NCBI GenBank assembly: GCA_030068525.1
Contig: JASJOS010000003.1
Span: forward strand, 1-64,000
Source: Xanthocytophaga flava
GTDB taxonomy: Bacteria; Bacteroidota; Bacteroidia; Cytophagales; 172606-1
Length of the DNA stretch: 64,000 bases
Reading direction: 5' to 3'
The position numbers and the translations under genes were made by a program. A model generated the notes under the pieces. That model saw only the letters and a list, made by a program, of their open reading frames with translations. It ran no database searches and had not been told where the DNA came from. Positions 8,086 through 16,998 of the stretch are shown in pieces (position 1 is the stretch's first letter; every line of letters begins with the position of its first letter).

Positions 8086-9405
8086 ATGAAGCAGCCAACC
8101 ATCGCCGTATTTGATATTGGAAAAACCAATAAGAAATTCTTTCTATTTGATTTTGACTTCAAAGAGTTGCATCAGGAATACATTTCAATTCCAGAAACAA
8201 CAGATGAGGATGGTTATCCATGTGAAGATTTATTGGCAGTCACAACATGGATGCAACAAACATTGAATCGCTTTTTACAGTCTGATATTATCGAAATCAA
8301 ACGTCTCAATTTTTCAACCTATGGCGCCAGTTTTGTTCATCTGGACGCACAGGGTACTCCATTGACGCCTCTTTATAATTATACAAAGCCCTATCCATCT
8401 GAGTTGCTGGAAGATTTTTATGAAAAGAATGAAGGGAAAGATACATTCTCAGTACATACAGCGTCTCCTGCACTAGGTATGCTCAATTCAGGGTTACAAC
8501 TCTATTGGCTTCGTAAAACAAAACCAGAGTTATTTGCAAAGGTTCGGTATTCGCTACATTTTCCACAATATTGCAGTTATCTATTCACTGGCTTGGCTGC
8601 CAGTGAGTATACTAGTGTAGGGTGTCATACAGGCCTGTGGAACTTTGTAACAAGAAATTATCATAATTGGGTGGTTAATGAACAGCTTGACACCATTCTG
8701 CCACCATTAGTGCCTACTACTCAATTTACATTTTCAGAATTAAATGGTCATAGGATTCGTGTAGGAACAGGCATTCACGATAGCTCTGCCGCACTATTAC
8801 CTTATATTGTTCAAAACAAAGAACCTTTTTTACTTCTTTCTACAGGCACATGGAATATTACGTTCAACCCTTTTAATAACGAACCACTTACCAAAGAAGA
8901 GTTGAATCAGGATTGTTTATTGTATCTGCAAACAAATGGGGAACCGGTCAAAGCCTCAAGGCTTTTCCTGGGAAATGAGTACAATTATCAAACCCAATTA
9001 TTAGCCACTTATTTTCAGAAATCTCCTGATTACTTCCGCCAGGTTGAGTTCGATGAAGGAATATATATAAAATGGAAAGACCTGCCTGAAAAGTCTTTTT
9101 GCTGGCAGAACCTCCAGTTTCCAGACAACAGCATTATAGGTGCAGACCAGACAGACTTGTCTGTTTTTAAATCTTTTGAAGAGGCATTACATCGAATGAT
9201 GATTGAGATGATCGACCTTCAGATACGTTCTATAAAGCTGGCAACTGGTAGTACTCATATTCACAAATTGTTTGTGGATGGCGGCTTTACAAATAGTTCC
9301 TTATTCCTTGAAATGTTAAGCCGATCGCTGCCTTCTTTTGAAATAATCGCTACTCCTACCCCTTTGGGCTCATCTTTAGGTGCAGCAATGGCAATAAGTA
9401 TCTAA
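8086..9405 (+). CDS. FGGY-family carbohydrate kinase (probable rhamnulokinase)
   Basis: 439 residues, shorter than E. coli RhaB (489). The N-terminal phosphate loop AVFDIGKTNKKFFLFD (8-23) is a variant of the FGGY DxGTT motif. Other family landmarks are FSTYGASFVHLD, GTGIHDSSAALLPY with the catalytic-type Asp (about 228), LLLSTGTWN (about 248) and the C-terminal FVDGGFTNSSLFLEML. Position directly after aldolase and isomerase genes makes phosphorylation of L-rhamnulose to its 1-phosphate the likely reaction. It belongs to the divergent FGGY branch often found with RhaI and RhaEW, so assignment rests mainly on context. No rhamnose mutarotase or transporter is adjacent. Confidence 0.85.
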   Translation: MKQPTIAVFDIGKTNKKFFLFDFDFKELHQEYISIPETTDEDGYPCEDLLAVTTWMQQTLNRFLQSDIIEIKRLNFSTYGASFVHLDAQGTPLTPLYNYTKPYPSELLEDFYEKNEGKDTFSVHTASPALGMLNSGLQLYWLRKTKPELFAKVRYSLHFPQYCSYLFTGLAASEYTSVGCHTGLWNFVTRNYHNWVVNEQLDTILPPLVPTTQFTFSELNGHRIRVGTGIHDSSAALLPYIVQNKEPFLLLSTGTWNITFNPFNNEPLTKEELNQDCLLYLQTNGEPVKASRLFLGNEYNYQTQLLATYFQKSPDYFRQVEFDEGIYIKWKDLPEKSFCWQNLQFPDNSIIGADQTDLSVFKSFEEALHRMMIEMIDLQIRSIKLATGSTHIHKLFVDGGFTNSSLFLEMLSRSLPSFEIIATPTPLGSSLGAAMAISI

Positions 9406-9422
9406 ACTTACACACGACCTAA

Positions 9423-9462
9423 CACATCAGGCTTTTACTCTCAGTCTTCACAGCCTGATGTG
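9423..9462 (+). terminator. Terminator-like hairpin after the rhamnose cluster
   Basis: Perfect 11-bp inverted repeat CACATCAGGCT / AGCCTGATGTG, 18 bp after the kinase stop. The following sequence is AT-rich but lacks a clean T run. Confidence 0.6.
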
Positions 9463-9605
9463 ATGTAAATCTTCCTCAGATGGTTATAACAACCATTCAT
9501 CCATTTTCGTCCTTCCAGCAAATCTTTTCAGAGTAATACACGTTAAACCTTTTCAGAACAATTTGATAGTGATCTTACCAGACTGGTAGAAGATACATCA
9601 AAAAG

Positions 9606-9636
9606 TTTATTTTTCTTATCAGCTATTCTACCTTTG
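9606..9636 (+). promoter_or_regulatory. Bacteroidota-type promoter for the EEP hydrolase
   Basis: TTTA, exactly 19 bp, then TACCTTTG (9629-9636), close to the Bacteroidota consensus TTTG-19-TAnnTTTG. The expected transcript start is near 9643, which would put the in-frame TTG at 9634 outside the mRNA. Confidence 0.55.
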
Positions 9637-9678
9637 TCCAGAGTAGCGATTATAAAACCATACAACAGCTTACATAAC

Positions 9679-10833
9679 GTGTTCTTTACTAAAGTATATT
9701 CTCAGACTAACCAGCGTATTCAAAAACTAAGCTGGCGACAGCGAATCGTATGGATTTTTAACATCCTATTGTACCTATATAGTCTGATAGCCTTTCTGGC
9801 TATTCATATACCCCCTACACGCTTTTGGCCAGTAGGTTTTATTACACTTTCTATTCCGATCATTCTGGTTATACATATTTTTCTTAGTATCTATTGGATA
9901 TGGGCTTATTCCAAGCGAGCCATTGTGTCCATCCTGATACTCATTATAGCTTATCCTCTCTTTGAACGCACTTTTGTTTTACATTGGAAAGAAGCCCCAG
10001 ATAGCACACAAAACACCATTAAAGTACTTAGCTATAATACACAGCGTCTCAATGCACACGACTATTATGAAGGAGACAAGTCCAAACCTAAAAAGATTAT
10101 TGAATGGATTAGTCAGAGTGATGCAGATATTAAATGCTTACAGGAGTTTCATGATGAAGATGGATCAAAAACATTTAACGCTATATCTAAAATCGCAACC
10201 AGTGGCAATTACAACTATTATATCACACCTCTGGCCCAATCGGATGGTAGCAAAGGATTTGATGGAGTCGCCATATTCACTAAATACCCCATTATTCATA
10301 CTGGAGATATAATATTTGACAGACGAACACTAAATAAGGGCATCTTTGTAGATATTAAGGTGGGTGAAGATACATTGAGAGTTTTTAGTGTTCACCTTTA
10401 CTCTATGAGTATCCGTGCCGAGAAATTGGGCATTAATAAAGAATACAAGGAAGTAAAATCAGGCTTTAAAGATGTTTTTGCCAGATTACGAAGAGGTTTT
10501 ATTACTCATAGCAGGCAAGTAACGATACTGGAACGCTACATTCAGGAAAGTCCTTACCCTGTGATCGTTTGTGGAGATTTTAATGCGGTACCCTATAGTT
10601 TTGCCTATCAGAAAATACGTAAAAACCTTGCCAACGCATTTGAAGATGCAGGTAGCGGATTTGGCTTTTCCTATAATGATAGCAAACTTTTCTTTTTGCG
10701 TATAGATAATCAGTTTTATAGCGATACACACTTAGATGTTTCTGATTTTCAGACTCACCGGGAAATAGGCTTCTCAGACCATTTCCCCATTTCTGCTACC
10801 TATACGCTTATTAATCCTCAACAAAAAAGATAG
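9679..10833 (+). CDS. Membrane-anchored endonuclease/exonuclease/phosphatase (EEP) family protein
   Basis: About 384 residues. Two or three N-terminal membrane segments (IVWIFNILLYLYSLIAFLAI and the two that follow) precede a periplasmic or external EEP domain. The domain carries LSYNTQRLN, the metal-binding Glu in CLQEFHDEDG, VCGDFNAVP and the terminal FSDHFPI, so the catalytic set looks intact. The natural substrate (nucleic acid or phosphoester lipid) is unknown. The start is uncertain: no ATG precedes the first membrane segment. I chose GTG at 9679 because a TTG at 9634 lies inside the predicted -7 box. The frame remains open upstream to a TAG near 9587. The gene is followed closely by gatC. 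Confidence 0.8.
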   Translation: MFFTKVYSQTNQRIQKLSWRQRIVWIFNILLYLYSLIAFLAIHIPPTRFWPVGFITLSIPIILVIHIFLSIYWIWAYSKRAIVSILILIIAYPLFERTFVLHWKEAPDSTQNTIKVLSYNTQRLNAHDYYEGDKSKPKKIIEWISQSDADIKCLQEFHDEDGSKTFNAISKIATSGNYNYYITPLAQSDGSKGFDGVAIFTKYPIIHTGDIIFDRRTLNKGIFVDIKVGEDTLRVFSVHLYSMSIRAEKLGINKEYKEVKSGFKDVFARLRRGFITHSRQVTILERYIQESPYPVIVCGDFNAVPYSFAYQKIRKNLANAFEDAGSGFGFSYNDSKLFFLRIDNQFYSDTHLDVSDFQTHREIGFSDHFPISATYTLINPQQKR

Positions 10834-10851
10834 TAGATATACGATTTTTTA

Positions 10852-10859
10852 TACTTTTG
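10852..10859 (+). promoter_or_regulatory. -7 box (TACTTTTG) upstream of gatC
   Basis: Exact TAnnTTTG match 41 bp before the gatC start. There is no convincing -33 TTG at the usual distance. Confidence 0.4.
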
Positions 10860-10900
10860 TACCCCCAGTCAGAATATTAACAGATAGACAGATACTTACT

Positions 10901-11188
10901 ATGAATGCGGATCAAGATACATTACGTAAAATTGCTAATCTAGCCCGTCTGGATTTGAAAGAATCAGATGAAGTAGAAATCCTGAATGATCTCAACCGGA
11001 TTTTAACCTGGGTAGAGAAATTAAGCGAGATAGACACAAGTAATGTAGAGCCATTAACTCATATTAATACTGACCTGAATGTAATGCGCGAGGATATTGT
11101 TTCTGAAACATTACCTCGACCTAAAGCTCTGGAAAATGCACCCAAACAAGACGGAGAGCACTTTAGAGTACCCAAAGTAATAGAATAA
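10901..11188 (+). CDS. gatC: Asp-tRNA(Asn)/Glu-tRNA(Gln) amidotransferase subunit C
   Basis: 95 residues, the normal GatC length. It matches the family throughout: an N-terminal helix with KIANLARLDL (10-19), then the linker VEPLTHIN (about 45-52), MREDIV and the C-terminal HFRVPKVIE. GatC is the belt that holds GatA and GatB together in the complex that amidates misacylated Glu-tRNA(Gln) or Asp-tRNA(Asn). gatA and gatB are not in this window, which is usual for Bacteroidota, where gatC is often separate. Confidence 0.95.
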   Translation: MNADQDTLRKIANLARLDLKESDEVEILNDLNRILTWVEKLSEIDTSNVEPLTHINTDLNVMREDIVSETLPRPKALENAPKQDGEHFRVPKVIE

Positions 11189-11507
11189 CGCCTTTTTCAG
11201 CACTCTTTCTAACTTTTTTAACCTATAGACTTTTTTCAGGAATTCTTTTTCATCAAAAACTTACATTGTTTCGCAATTTGCCTGATTTACTTTTGGCAAA
11301 CACAATGTATATATCATATTTGTCCCATCGTTTTGTAAAAGAATTATCCTTTATAATTTATTGTGTTATAGCTTATTAGTATTTACTTACCTTACAGATA
11401 AGCTAGCACTCATAGTTATTCTTTTACACTATTTTTCAATTACTGAAAGATTTTCCAGGTCTGAATAAACAGCAGGCCTTTATCCATTTTATTGTTTTGC
11501 ATTCTAC
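11189..11507. other. Intergenic region, 319 bp
   Basis: AT-rich spacer with no supported coding frame. It contains a good promoter at 11265-11295 for the following TPR gene, leaving a 5' leader of roughly 205 nt in which I see no recognisable riboswitch or strong structure. Confidence 0.6.
11265..11295 (+). promoter_or_regulatory. Bacteroidota-type promoter for the membrane TPR gene
   Basis: ATTG (11265-11268), 19-bp spacer, TACTTTTG (11288-11295). The -7 box is an exact match and the -33 TTG core is present at the standard distance. Confidence 0.6.
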
Positions 11508-14501
11508 ATGAAACAGGATTTATTTTTCTGGAACCGTTGGCTCCCTCTATATCGTCGTTTATACATAAGCCTTTTTGTTCTATTTGGTATCTCTATTATT
11601 ATCTATCTCATTCAGAAGGTAATTGGAGCCAATTCTGTTATTAGCTGGAACACTGTAAATGAAGTTCAGGATATTTCTTTTAACATTGACAGCTTTACAA
11701 AAGGTATATTCAATTTTACTACAACAGCCCCAAGCTTTCTCGTAGTAGAATGGTTTGAAGCTTCAGACATGCAAATCAATGATATAGCCACCTATATGTA
11801 TGGCGGTAGTGTCGCGATTGCTCTGATATGGATACTAAGCTTGTTGCCTTCATTATCAAGGTGGTGGTATCTGGGAAGTATGATGGTTGTCATAGCTCTA
11901 TTTACATCATTCCAGTTTGATATATTACAGGTATGGGGATTCTCTAACTTTACAATCCTTATTGTATTTCTTATAGTTCTTCTTCCTGTCAGCTATTATT
12001 TCCATGCATTCCGCCCTGACATATCACTACCTATCCGATTGCTTACATTTACACTAGTGATTTTGTTTGTAGCCTTTATCTCAACAAAGTTTGCAGCAAT
12101 ACACAATCCGTCCATGAGTATTCTGTCGTATGGTACACGAATTCTGGCAATTATCAGTGTATTGTTTATCTTTATTACAGCTCACGAGATCCCTTCTCAT
12201 TTGTTGCAGCTTATCACTAATACAGGCATAACCACCAGTCGTAACAGCCTTTTTCATTTTACAGTGATTACTCTTTTTTATGTGGGTAATCTCATAGTTT
12301 CTTATCTGTATAACTCAGGACTTATTGACTGGAACTTCCTATACATCAATGGATTTTATCTACTCATTGTCACTCTTATACTAGGCATCTGGGGATTTCG
12401 TAAGCGAGTGGATTCCTGGCTATCAGATCCTTACAGCACAATGTTGTATGCAGCACTTGGCATTATTACTATAAGCAGCATTGGATATGCTATTGCCACA
12501 GGCAATGATCCAATGATGGATATGTATGAAGACACTATTATCTATTCACATCTGGCGATGGGAGTAGCATTCTACATGTATGTACTAATTAATTTTCGTG
12601 GTCCGATGACTCAGGGGCTACCTGTACATAAAATAATGTATCAACCTCGTATCATGCCCTTTGGACTTTCATTTGCACTGGCAGCTTTGATTATGCTGGC
12701 TCTTTTATTCAGGGTTAGCATGTTGCCATTTAACCAAGGAGTTGCAGGCTATCATAACTATCTGGGAGACCTTTACTTTGCGGAGAAGAGTTATGTTTTG
12801 TCAGAATCATATTACAAGAAAGCATTACTATTTCAGCAACGCAACCATAAATCCAATTATGCATTGGCGACCATTGCCAAGCAACACAACAATCCGGAAG
12901 TTATGGCAGCCTTTTTAAAACAGGCGATTACCAATAAACCTACCCCTTATACATATGCAGCATTAAGCCAGCTTTATAGTCAGGAGGAATTATTTTTCGA
13001 GGCATTATTTACACTCAAAGAAGGTACGCAGAAGTTTCCAAACAGCGGTGAATTATTTAATAACCTGGCAATTCTGTATGAAAAAACGCACGTACTGGAT
13101 TCAGCCTATTACTATTATAATCAGGCACTTGACCTAACAGACAGATCTGAACAAGTACAGACCAATCTTGTGGCATTCTGGGCTAAAAATCTCTCTACCC
13201 AAAAAATAGATTCGATATTTGGAACAATCCAGCCATCCAGCTATTATGCTCTGGAGAGTAACCGACTGGTGATGAGCAACATATTACATAAACAGGATAA
13301 ACAAGCCTATCTTCCAATTCCGGATACTCTATTAACGCGAGAACGATTTACCTACTTGTATAATTATGTTCTGAATCATAAAACAGATAAAGACACTCTT
13401 CCAACTCACCAGATTAAACTTATAACCAGCAAACCGGACAACTCCTTGTTCACCAGCTATCTGGATTTTGCTCAAGCTGTGCAGTTATATCATACACAAA
13501 ACATTGCAAAAGGAGTAGATATTTTAAAAAATACAGAACAAGGAACCAGTGGACAACAGTCAGCACAATTAAATAAAACATTAGGTATATGGTATATACA
13601 ACAAAATGCTCCTGCATTAGCTGTATATCGGTTTGAAAAAGCTGTCAAGGCAGGAGATACACTTAGTTTAGTCAACCAAGGGTTTGCATTAACAGAAACT
13701 GGAGATTTTAGAAGAGCAGACTCCTTATGGCAAGCATTACGCATGAGCCCCATACCTCAATTCAGAGGTGTATCGAATACTATGGCCAAAGTAACACATA
13801 CTCTATCCGGATATAAAACAGATTCTCTATCTGATGCTGAGAAAGTGGCATTGGTCTACTTTAGTAAAAAAGAGGATCTAACTCCTATTGTATCCAGTAT
13901 TAATGATTTAAGCTTCAGAGCCTCGGCGTTATTGTATCTGGCAGAGAATCATCTAAATGCAAACAATACCAGTGCAGCAGAAAGTGACCTACAGGCACTT
14001 CAGTCTTTGTCTGTTACCGATAGTTCAGCAATAGAGTTAATTAATGAACTACAACTAAAAACGGTATGGCTGAAAAAAGATTGGAATACGCTGGCTAAGC
14101 TCATTACCTCCTCTCATTCAACGAGAAAGACATTCTATCAGGCAGAAATAGCAGCAAGTGCAGGTAAAAAAACAGAGGCAGAGAAATATTATCTACAAGC
14201 AATGAAAGAACTTCCTTTTGATGAAAGCATTGTTCTGGCTGCAGAAGAATTCTATAATCGTCAGAATAATCCGGATCGGGGATATGAGATATTAACCACA
14301 GCATTGCAGACCAATCCTATGGCACCTGAAATTCAGAAAGCGTATGTTCTACAATCGCTTGAACTAAATCTTACAGACTATGCGGCCCAAGGGATGGAAG
14401 AGCTCAAAAGAATCCTCCCCCCTGCCGATTATCAGTCTTTTGCACCAAAATATGAAGAGAAACGAGCTTTGATAGAAAAAAAGCTGGCAGAATGGAAGTA
14501 A
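11508..14501 (+). CDS. Large polytopic membrane protein with C-terminal TPR repeats
   Basis: 997 residues. The first about 415 hold roughly eleven hydrophobic segments, starting with LYISLFVLFGISIIIYLIQ and ending with SFALAALIMLALLF. From about 425 the protein is helical repeats with TPR signatures such as YHNYLGDLYFAEKSYVLSES, NNLAILYEKTHVLDSAYYYY and KKTEAEKYYLQAMKELPFDE, running nearly to the C terminus. This layout suggests a membrane-bound scaffold with the repeat arm on one face. I recognise no enzymatic motif and no named family. It follows gatC after 319 bp with its own promoter, and a small tail-anchored protein gene follows 35 bp later. Confidence 0.85.
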   Translation: MKQDLFFWNRWLPLYRRLYISLFVLFGISIIIYLIQKVIGANSVISWNTVNEVQDISFNIDSFTKGIFNFTTTAPSFLVVEWFEASDMQINDIATYMYGGSVAIALIWILSLLPSLSRWWYLGSMMVVIALFTSFQFDILQVWGFSNFTILIVFLIVLLPVSYYFHAFRPDISLPIRLLTFTLVILFVAFISTKFAAIHNPSMSILSYGTRILAIISVLFIFITAHEIPSHLLQLITNTGITTSRNSLFHFTVITLFYVGNLIVSYLYNSGLIDWNFLYINGFYLLIVTLILGIWGFRKRVDSWLSDPYSTMLYAALGIITISSIGYAIATGNDPMMDMYEDTIIYSHLAMGVAFYMYVLINFRGPMTQGLPVHKIMYQPRIMPFGLSFALAALIMLALLFRVSMLPFNQGVAGYHNYLGDLYFAEKSYVLSESYYKKALLFQQRNHKSNYALATIAKQHNNPEVMAAFLKQAITNKPTPYTYAALSQLYSQEELFFEALFTLKEGTQKFPNSGELFNNLAILYEKTHVLDSAYYYYNQALDLTDRSEQVQTNLVAFWAKNLSTQKIDSIFGTIQPSSYYALESNRLVMSNILHKQDKQAYLPIPDTLLTRERFTYLYNYVLNHKTDKDTLPTHQIKLITSKPDNSLFTSYLDFAQAVQLYHTQNIAKGVDILKNTEQGTSGQQSAQLNKTLGIWYIQQNAPALAVYRFEKAVKAGDTLSLVNQGFALTETGDFRRADSLWQALRMSPIPQFRGVSNTMAKVTHTLSGYKTDSLSDAEKVALVYFSKKEDLTPIVSSINDLSFRASALLYLAENHLNANNTSAAESDLQALQSLSVTDSSAIELINELQLKTVWLKKDWNTLAKLITSSHSTRKTFYQAEIAASAGKKTEAEKYYLQAMKELPFDESIVLAAEEFYNRQNNPDRGYEILTTALQTNPMAPEIQKAYVLQSLELNLTDYAAQGMEELKRILPPADYQSFAPKYEEKRALIEKKLAEWK

Positions 14502-14536
14502 TTTCTCTATTTTTAAAATAGAAAAATTCTTAATAT

Positions 14537-14668
14537 ATGGAACTGGAAAAATCAGCAGAAGACTCCATGAACTCTGAGAAATCAGAACCATCAGAAAAAC
14601 CCAAACAAACAACAAACACAATTTCCATTATTCTGGAAGTACTGTTAATTGTATTTGAGTTATTCTAA
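14537..14668 (+). CDS. Small 43-residue tail-anchored membrane protein
   Basis: A 43-codon frame starting at ATG 14537 and ending TAA 14666-14668. The first 28 residues are polar and rich in Glu, Lys and Ser ([12 protein letters not shown]). The last 15 are a single hydrophobic segment, [15 protein letters not shown], that runs to the C terminus with no positive tail. It sits 35 bp after the membrane TPR gene and 73 bp before the ABC ATPase gene, all on the same strand, so it may be co-expressed. Codon use and the clean polar-then-hydrophobic design argue for a real gene. Function unknown. Confidence 0.6.
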   Translation: MELEKSAEDSMNSEKSEPSEKPKQTTNTISIILEVLLIVFELF

Positions 14669-14741
14669 GTTATCCATATTACGCCAAACCCCTATTTTCT
14701 GTACTCACACAGAAATAAGGTTAAACTATCAAACTAATCCG

Positions 14742-15470
14742 ATGAAGAAGATCATTGAAACCCACAACATCTCCAAACGATATATCATGGGTGAGGAGGT
14801 AATTGAAGCCCTAAAATCTGTAACTATATCTGTTAATAAAGGAGAATATGTTGCATTTATGGGGCCATCGGGTTCAGGAAAATCAACCTTAATGAATATT
14901 ATTGGTTGTCTGGATACTCCCACTAATGGCACATATATCCTGAATAATAAGGATGTTAGTGATATGAGTGACAATGAACTGGCAGAGATAAGAAATAAAG
15001 AAATCGGGTTTGTATTTCAAACCTTTAATCTTCTTCCTCGTCTGTCCTCATTGGAAAATGTGGCGCTGCCTCTTATTTATGCAGGTTTTAACAAATCCGA
15101 CCGCACAGAAAAGGCACTTGAGGCACTACGAAGTGTAGGTTTAGGAGAACGATATAAGCATAAGCCTAATGAACTGTCAGGTGGTCAGCGCCAACGGGTT
15201 GCTGTAGCACGTGCCCTTGTTAATGATCCCAGTATTCTACTAGCTGATGAGCCTACAGGAAACCTTGATACCAAAACGTCCTATGAGATCATGGATCTTT
15301 TTGAGGAATTACACAGCAAAGGTAATACTATTATCATGGTAACACACGAAGAAGACATAGCACGTTATGCACACCGCATTGTCAGACTTCGTGATGGATT
15401 AATCGAAACAGATATCATTAATACAGAGATCAGAAAAGCCAGAGTAGAAGCTAATGGCCTGATAAAGTAA
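14742..15470 (+). CDS. ABC transporter ATP-binding protein (MacB/LolD type)
   Basis: 242 residues. Walker [11 protein letters not shown]-loop [13 protein letters not shown], signature [15 protein letters not shown], Walker [13 protein letters not shown] and switch His in VTHEED are all intact. The sequence belongs to the MacB/LolD/FtsE branch, whose ATPases pair with FtsX-like permeases for lipoprotein release or efflux. No permease gene is adjacent, so the partner is encoded elsewhere. I chose ATG 14742 ([14 protein letters not shown]); the 31 in-frame upstream codons do not resemble the family. It converges on mreD with only 6 bp between the stops and no hairpin, so opposing transcription is expected. 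Confidence 0.92.
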   Translation: MKKIIETHNISKRYIMGEEVIEALKSVTISVNKGEYVAFMGPSGSGKSTLMNIIGCLDTPTNGTYILNNKDVSDMSDNELAEIRNKEIGFVFQTFNLLPRLSSLENVALPLIYAGFNKSDRTEKALEALRSVGLGERYKHKPNELSGGQRQRVAVARALVNDPSILLADEPTGNLDTKTSYEIMDLFEELHSKGNTIIMVTHEEDIARYAHRIVRLRDGLIETDIINTEIRKARVEANGLIK

Positions 15471-15476
15471 ACTTGT

Positions 15477-15989
15477 CTATCGTCTCCGATAAAAAAGATA
15501 CTGGATAATAATCAGCATAATCCAGGTAAATACAGAACTACAAAGTGTTTTGAGTAACGCCAATGGAACCAAACTCCATTGGCTTGCTTCAATGAGAAAC
15601 AAAGCCAGGTGGTGAAATACGATAAGAATAAGGGAATAAGAAAAGAACCACTCTGTTCCCATATAATCTAGTGATATCCTCAGATTTTGGTCATATCCCC
15701 CACGAGGTGTAATAATCCGAATCACCCATGGACGCAAATATCCCATTAGGACACAAGCTGCAGCATGTATCCCCGCTGTATCATAGAAAGAATCTACAAG
15801 CAGACCTGTTATCAAAGAAAGCAATAACAATAAGACAGTATCTGTCTCCAGAGGCAGCAATAAAATAAATGCTACATAGACAAAACAAAAAGCTACATCA
15901 AATACAACCAGGTTACGGACAAAAACCATCTGTAACCCTACATAGATGACAAAATATATAGCTTGCAAAAAAAATTCTCTACCATTCAT
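15477..15989 (-). CDS. mreD: Rod shape-determining protein MreD
   Basis: 170 residues with five predicted membrane segments, a typical MreD size and profile. The segment VLLLLLSLITGLLVDSFYDT followed by GIHAAACVLMGYLRP is the conserved core. MreD is the integral membrane partner of MreC in the elongasome that directs lateral cell-wall synthesis. It is last in the mreB-mreC-mreD order and starts 53 bp after mreC. The downstream ABC gene converges on it. Confidence 0.9.
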   Translation of the reverse strand: MNGREFFLQAIYFVIYVGLQMVFVRNLVVFDVAFCFVYVAFILLLPLETDTVLLLLLSLITGLLVDSFYDTAGIHAAACVLMGYLRPWVIRIITPRGGYDQNLRISLDYMGTEWFFSYSLILIVFHHLALFLIEASQWSLVPLALLKTLCSSVFTWIMLIIIQYLFYRRR

Positions 15990-16042
15990 AGTAATTCGGC
16001 CGCCGGTTGCTTATAGATATCTTCTTCTTTCCCAGATATAGA

Positions 16043-16891
16043 TTATGGCGTATTTGATTCTACAGGAACGTTTTTCTTTTCCAGTATCTCCTGTTCTTCT
16101 TTGTAAATATTGTTGATTACATATACATAAGACAATCTGTTAAAATCAGTTGCCAGCTGTACTGTCAGGTCATAAGCAGTTTCAGATGGTGCTGCACTAA
16201 CTTTCCTAATAACACCAACCAACACACCTTGTGGAAATACAGAGTTATAACTGGATGTTACCACAGTATCTCCTGCCTGAACTTCTACATAACGTGGAAC
16301 ATATCTCATTGCAGATATCTGGCTATTTTTGCCGTCCCATTCTACAGTCCCAACACTTCCATTCTTTTTTATCTGTGAAGATAATCTATAATCAATGTGT
16401 AATATGGAAGTGATTACAGAAAAATGTTCCGAGCATGCGGTTATTTTTCCAACTACTCCCTGCGGAGAAATAACCCCCATATCAGGTTTAATTCCATCCA
16501 ATGTACCTTTATCTATTGTAATGGTATTACGTGGTGAAACAGTAGAACTACGTATAACCTTCGCAGCCACAAACTTAAACCGTTGAGTTAGTGCTGAATC
16601 AGGCTTATAACTTCCCTGCTGTGCTATTTTACTTAATGCAAGTTGTTCGTACATTTGATGTAATCGGGCATTTTCTGCAGCCAGTTCCCGATTGACATCT
16701 TTAAGCCCAAAATAATCTTTTACCTCTTGTGTCTTTTTCAAGACATCCGCAGTGTATCGGGTTGAAGAATTATAAAAATAGGCTCCCTGGTAGGCATTGT
16801 TTTTCACAATAAGCCATCCACAGAAAATTTCCAGCAGTACAAATAGAATGAAAGCCCTGTAAGTAAATAAAAACCAAAAAATCCGCTGCAT
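16043..16891 (-). CDS. mreC: Rod shape-determining protein MreC
   Basis: 282 residues. One N-terminal membrane helix (about 10-27), a coiled-coil stretch (about 55-90, REL AAENARLHQMYEQLALS), then the periplasmic beta domain. That domain has VIRSSTVSPRNTITIDKGTL, IKPDMGVISPQGVVGKI and FPQGVLVGVI, matching MreC. It bridges MreB inside the cell with penicillin-binding proteins outside. It is the middle gene of mreBCD, 107 bp downstream of mreB. Confidence 0.95.
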   Translation of the reverse strand: MQRIFWFLFTYRAFILFVLLEIFCGWLIVKNNAYQGAYFYNSSTRYTADVLKKTQEVKDYFGLKDVNRELAAENARLHQMYEQLALSKIAQQGSYKPDSALTQRFKFVAAKVIRSSTVSPRNTITIDKGTLDGIKPDMGVISPQGVVGKITACSEHFSVITSILHIDYRLSSQIKKNGSVGTVEWDGKNSQISAMRYVPRYVEVQAGDTVVTSSYNSVFPQGVLVGVIRKVSAAPSETAYDLTVQLATDFNRLSYVYVINNIYKEEQEILEKKNVPVESNTP

Positions 16892-16998
16892 GTTCTTGTA
16901 GTGTGAATAGGGAAATACGCAAATGTATACCCAGATGAATTATACTAAAACATCCTATATACGAAGTTATGTTTACGTTGTTCCCTATTCAGTAAAAA

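Noticed and set aside
14649-14741. N-terminal extension of the ABC ATPase
   Set aside because: The extension does not resemble ABC ATPases and would overlap the end of the 43-residue gene; ATG 14742 gives the standard N terminus.
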